From Rhabditoides inermis (Eukaryota > Nematoda > Chromadorea > Rhabditida > Rhabditidae): a DNA stretch of 64,000 nt. Location: positions 673,501 through 737,500 of the forward strand of contig CAWZYM010000331.1 of the NCBI GenBank assembly GCA_963966185.1, in the 5' to 3' direction. Shown in pieces: positions 63,093 to 64,000 of this stretch. Positions within the stretch are counted from its first letter, which is position 1. Every line of letters begins with the position of its first letter. The notes beneath the pieces were generated by a model that had not been told where the DNA came from, searched no databases, and was given only the letters and a program-made list of their open reading frames with translations. The translations under genes and the position numbers were made by a program.

Positions 63093-63718
63093 TCTGCATC
63101 GTCTTTCTGGAGAGACCTATGAAAGAGAACTAGTACAGAAGTGCAGTATTCCCTTAGCCCTGATATCATATCTGAAAGGAATCTATGGGGGATGACTAGG
63201 AGCAGTACTCAGCTCTCATATCACTCGTCAATAGGTTTCTACATTTCCATTAGGATCGGCGCGAAGCGCCGATCGTTTGGGTCCTATCCAGCGGCGCGCA
63301 GAACCGCTCGGCCCGGAGGGCCGCCAAAATCGCTTGTAAATCATTAAAACAATAAATGCTTCAGAATTATATCATGATCTTGTCTCTAAATCGTCCGTTG
63401 AACACTATAAACAAAAACAAAACATGAAACAATAGTTTAATACCCAAAAACATGTTCGCTGGTTAGGTCTGCACGTCTGTCAGTTGTGCAGCTGTTCGCT
63501 GATTCGCTGAAAGACCCGCTCACTAGTCCCGCCCCCGCGCGCTCATTGGTTCGTGATGCGGAATGTGTGCGAGAGAGCGCGATAATGCGATAATGTGCCC
63601 GCACTGTTTGTGATTTGCGTCGTCGTTCACGCGCGTTGTTTTGTTGTTGTTATCTTTGTTGTTTAAAATACATTTTGCAAAAAAAGAAAATTTCTTCGAA
63701 ATTCAACAAAAGGACATT
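62963..63718. other. Intron sequence upstream of the first visible RalGAP exon
   Basis: This holds an (ATT)n tract at about 63058-63090. At 63160-63180 there is a second copy of the acceptor edge of exon 62837-62962 (ctgatatcatatctgaaagg). At about 63255-63330 lie GC-rich hairpins. I see no exon. Confidence 0.55.
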
Positions 63719-64000
63719 CATTCTCTTCTGAAAAGTACAAGCGTAAAGTAGCTCTGTTTGGGTTCACCTCAATTCAACAAAAGCACGTGCATAAAACTAT
63801 GTATTATTTCTACACTAAACTATAAACACAAACCTGCTCTCTCAAAACGATCACAAATACATTGACAATCAAATGTCAAGATGAATATACTATTGCACAC
63901 ACATTCTATCACTCACATTCTATTAACCCGTTTATCAAATGAGTCATCTATGAAAAAAGCTCTTGTATTTGTATACATTCAAAAATAATGAAAACATCAT
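63719..64000. mobile_element. Partial MITE related to 1621-2009, cut by the window edge
   Basis: It begins ATTCTCTTCTGAAAAGTACA and continues 'aattcaacaaaagcac', 'acaaacctgctct'. These are the same order and spacing as one arm of the 1621-2009 element, with about 15-20% difference by eye. The second arm would lie outside the window. Confidence 0.7.

Overview
This window is nematode genomic DNA. The evidence is a major sperm protein (MSP) exon, four nematode chemoreceptor genes of the Sre and Srab families, many short introns with TTTCAG acceptors, and acceptor sites directly before start codons, as expected for spliced-leader trans-splicing. A free-living lineage such as a diplogastrid fits, but I cannot fix the genus. 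Every recognisable gene lies on the minus strand. Roughly half of the window is repeats: microsatellites, inverted-repeat elements, a SINE, RT fragments and a large satellite.

Layout. (1) 0.7-12.4 kb: two diverged copies of one Srab-type receptor gene. Copy 1 (744-4682) runs to the exon before TM7. Copy 2 (9178-11020) stops after TM6, where a CT microsatellite joins it to an orphan MSP 3' exon (8611-8895). A 380-bp tRNA-derived SINE with a 14-bp target duplication lies at 8032-8411. (2) 12.6-15.4 kb: three inverted-repeat elements. (3) 15.7-19.5 kb: a complete nine-exon Sre gene with a 1.5-kb foldback element in intron 1. (4) 19.6-25.6 kb: a PIF/Harbinger-like element, a tRNA-like sequence, another foldback element and a decayed reverse transcriptase. 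(5) 26.2-28.3 and 31.5-33.3 kb: two more complete Sre genes with nearly the same exon sizes and phases as the first. (6) 34.1-42.7 kb: a 3794-bp unit repeated A-B-A-B-A, carrying three copies of the last exon of the next gene. (7) 42.5-63.0 kb: about 32 exons of a Ral GTPase-activating protein beta-subunit homologue. They cover its central and C-terminal parts; its 5' end lies beyond the right edge.

Functional picture. The receptors are probably a small cluster of chemosensory 7TM proteins, unrelated in function to the RalGAP beta gene. The most unusual feature is inside the RalGAP gene. One intron (46.47-51.05 kb) is a satellite of about 64 units of 71 bp. Each unit is a copy of the intron/exon boundary next to it and contains the palindrome TGACGTCA. 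Many other exons of this gene also have short duplicated copies of their own 5' or 3' edge, splice site included, in the adjacent intron. Exon coordinates were read by eye from splice signals, reading-frame phase and family conservation, so single boundaries may be off by a few bases.
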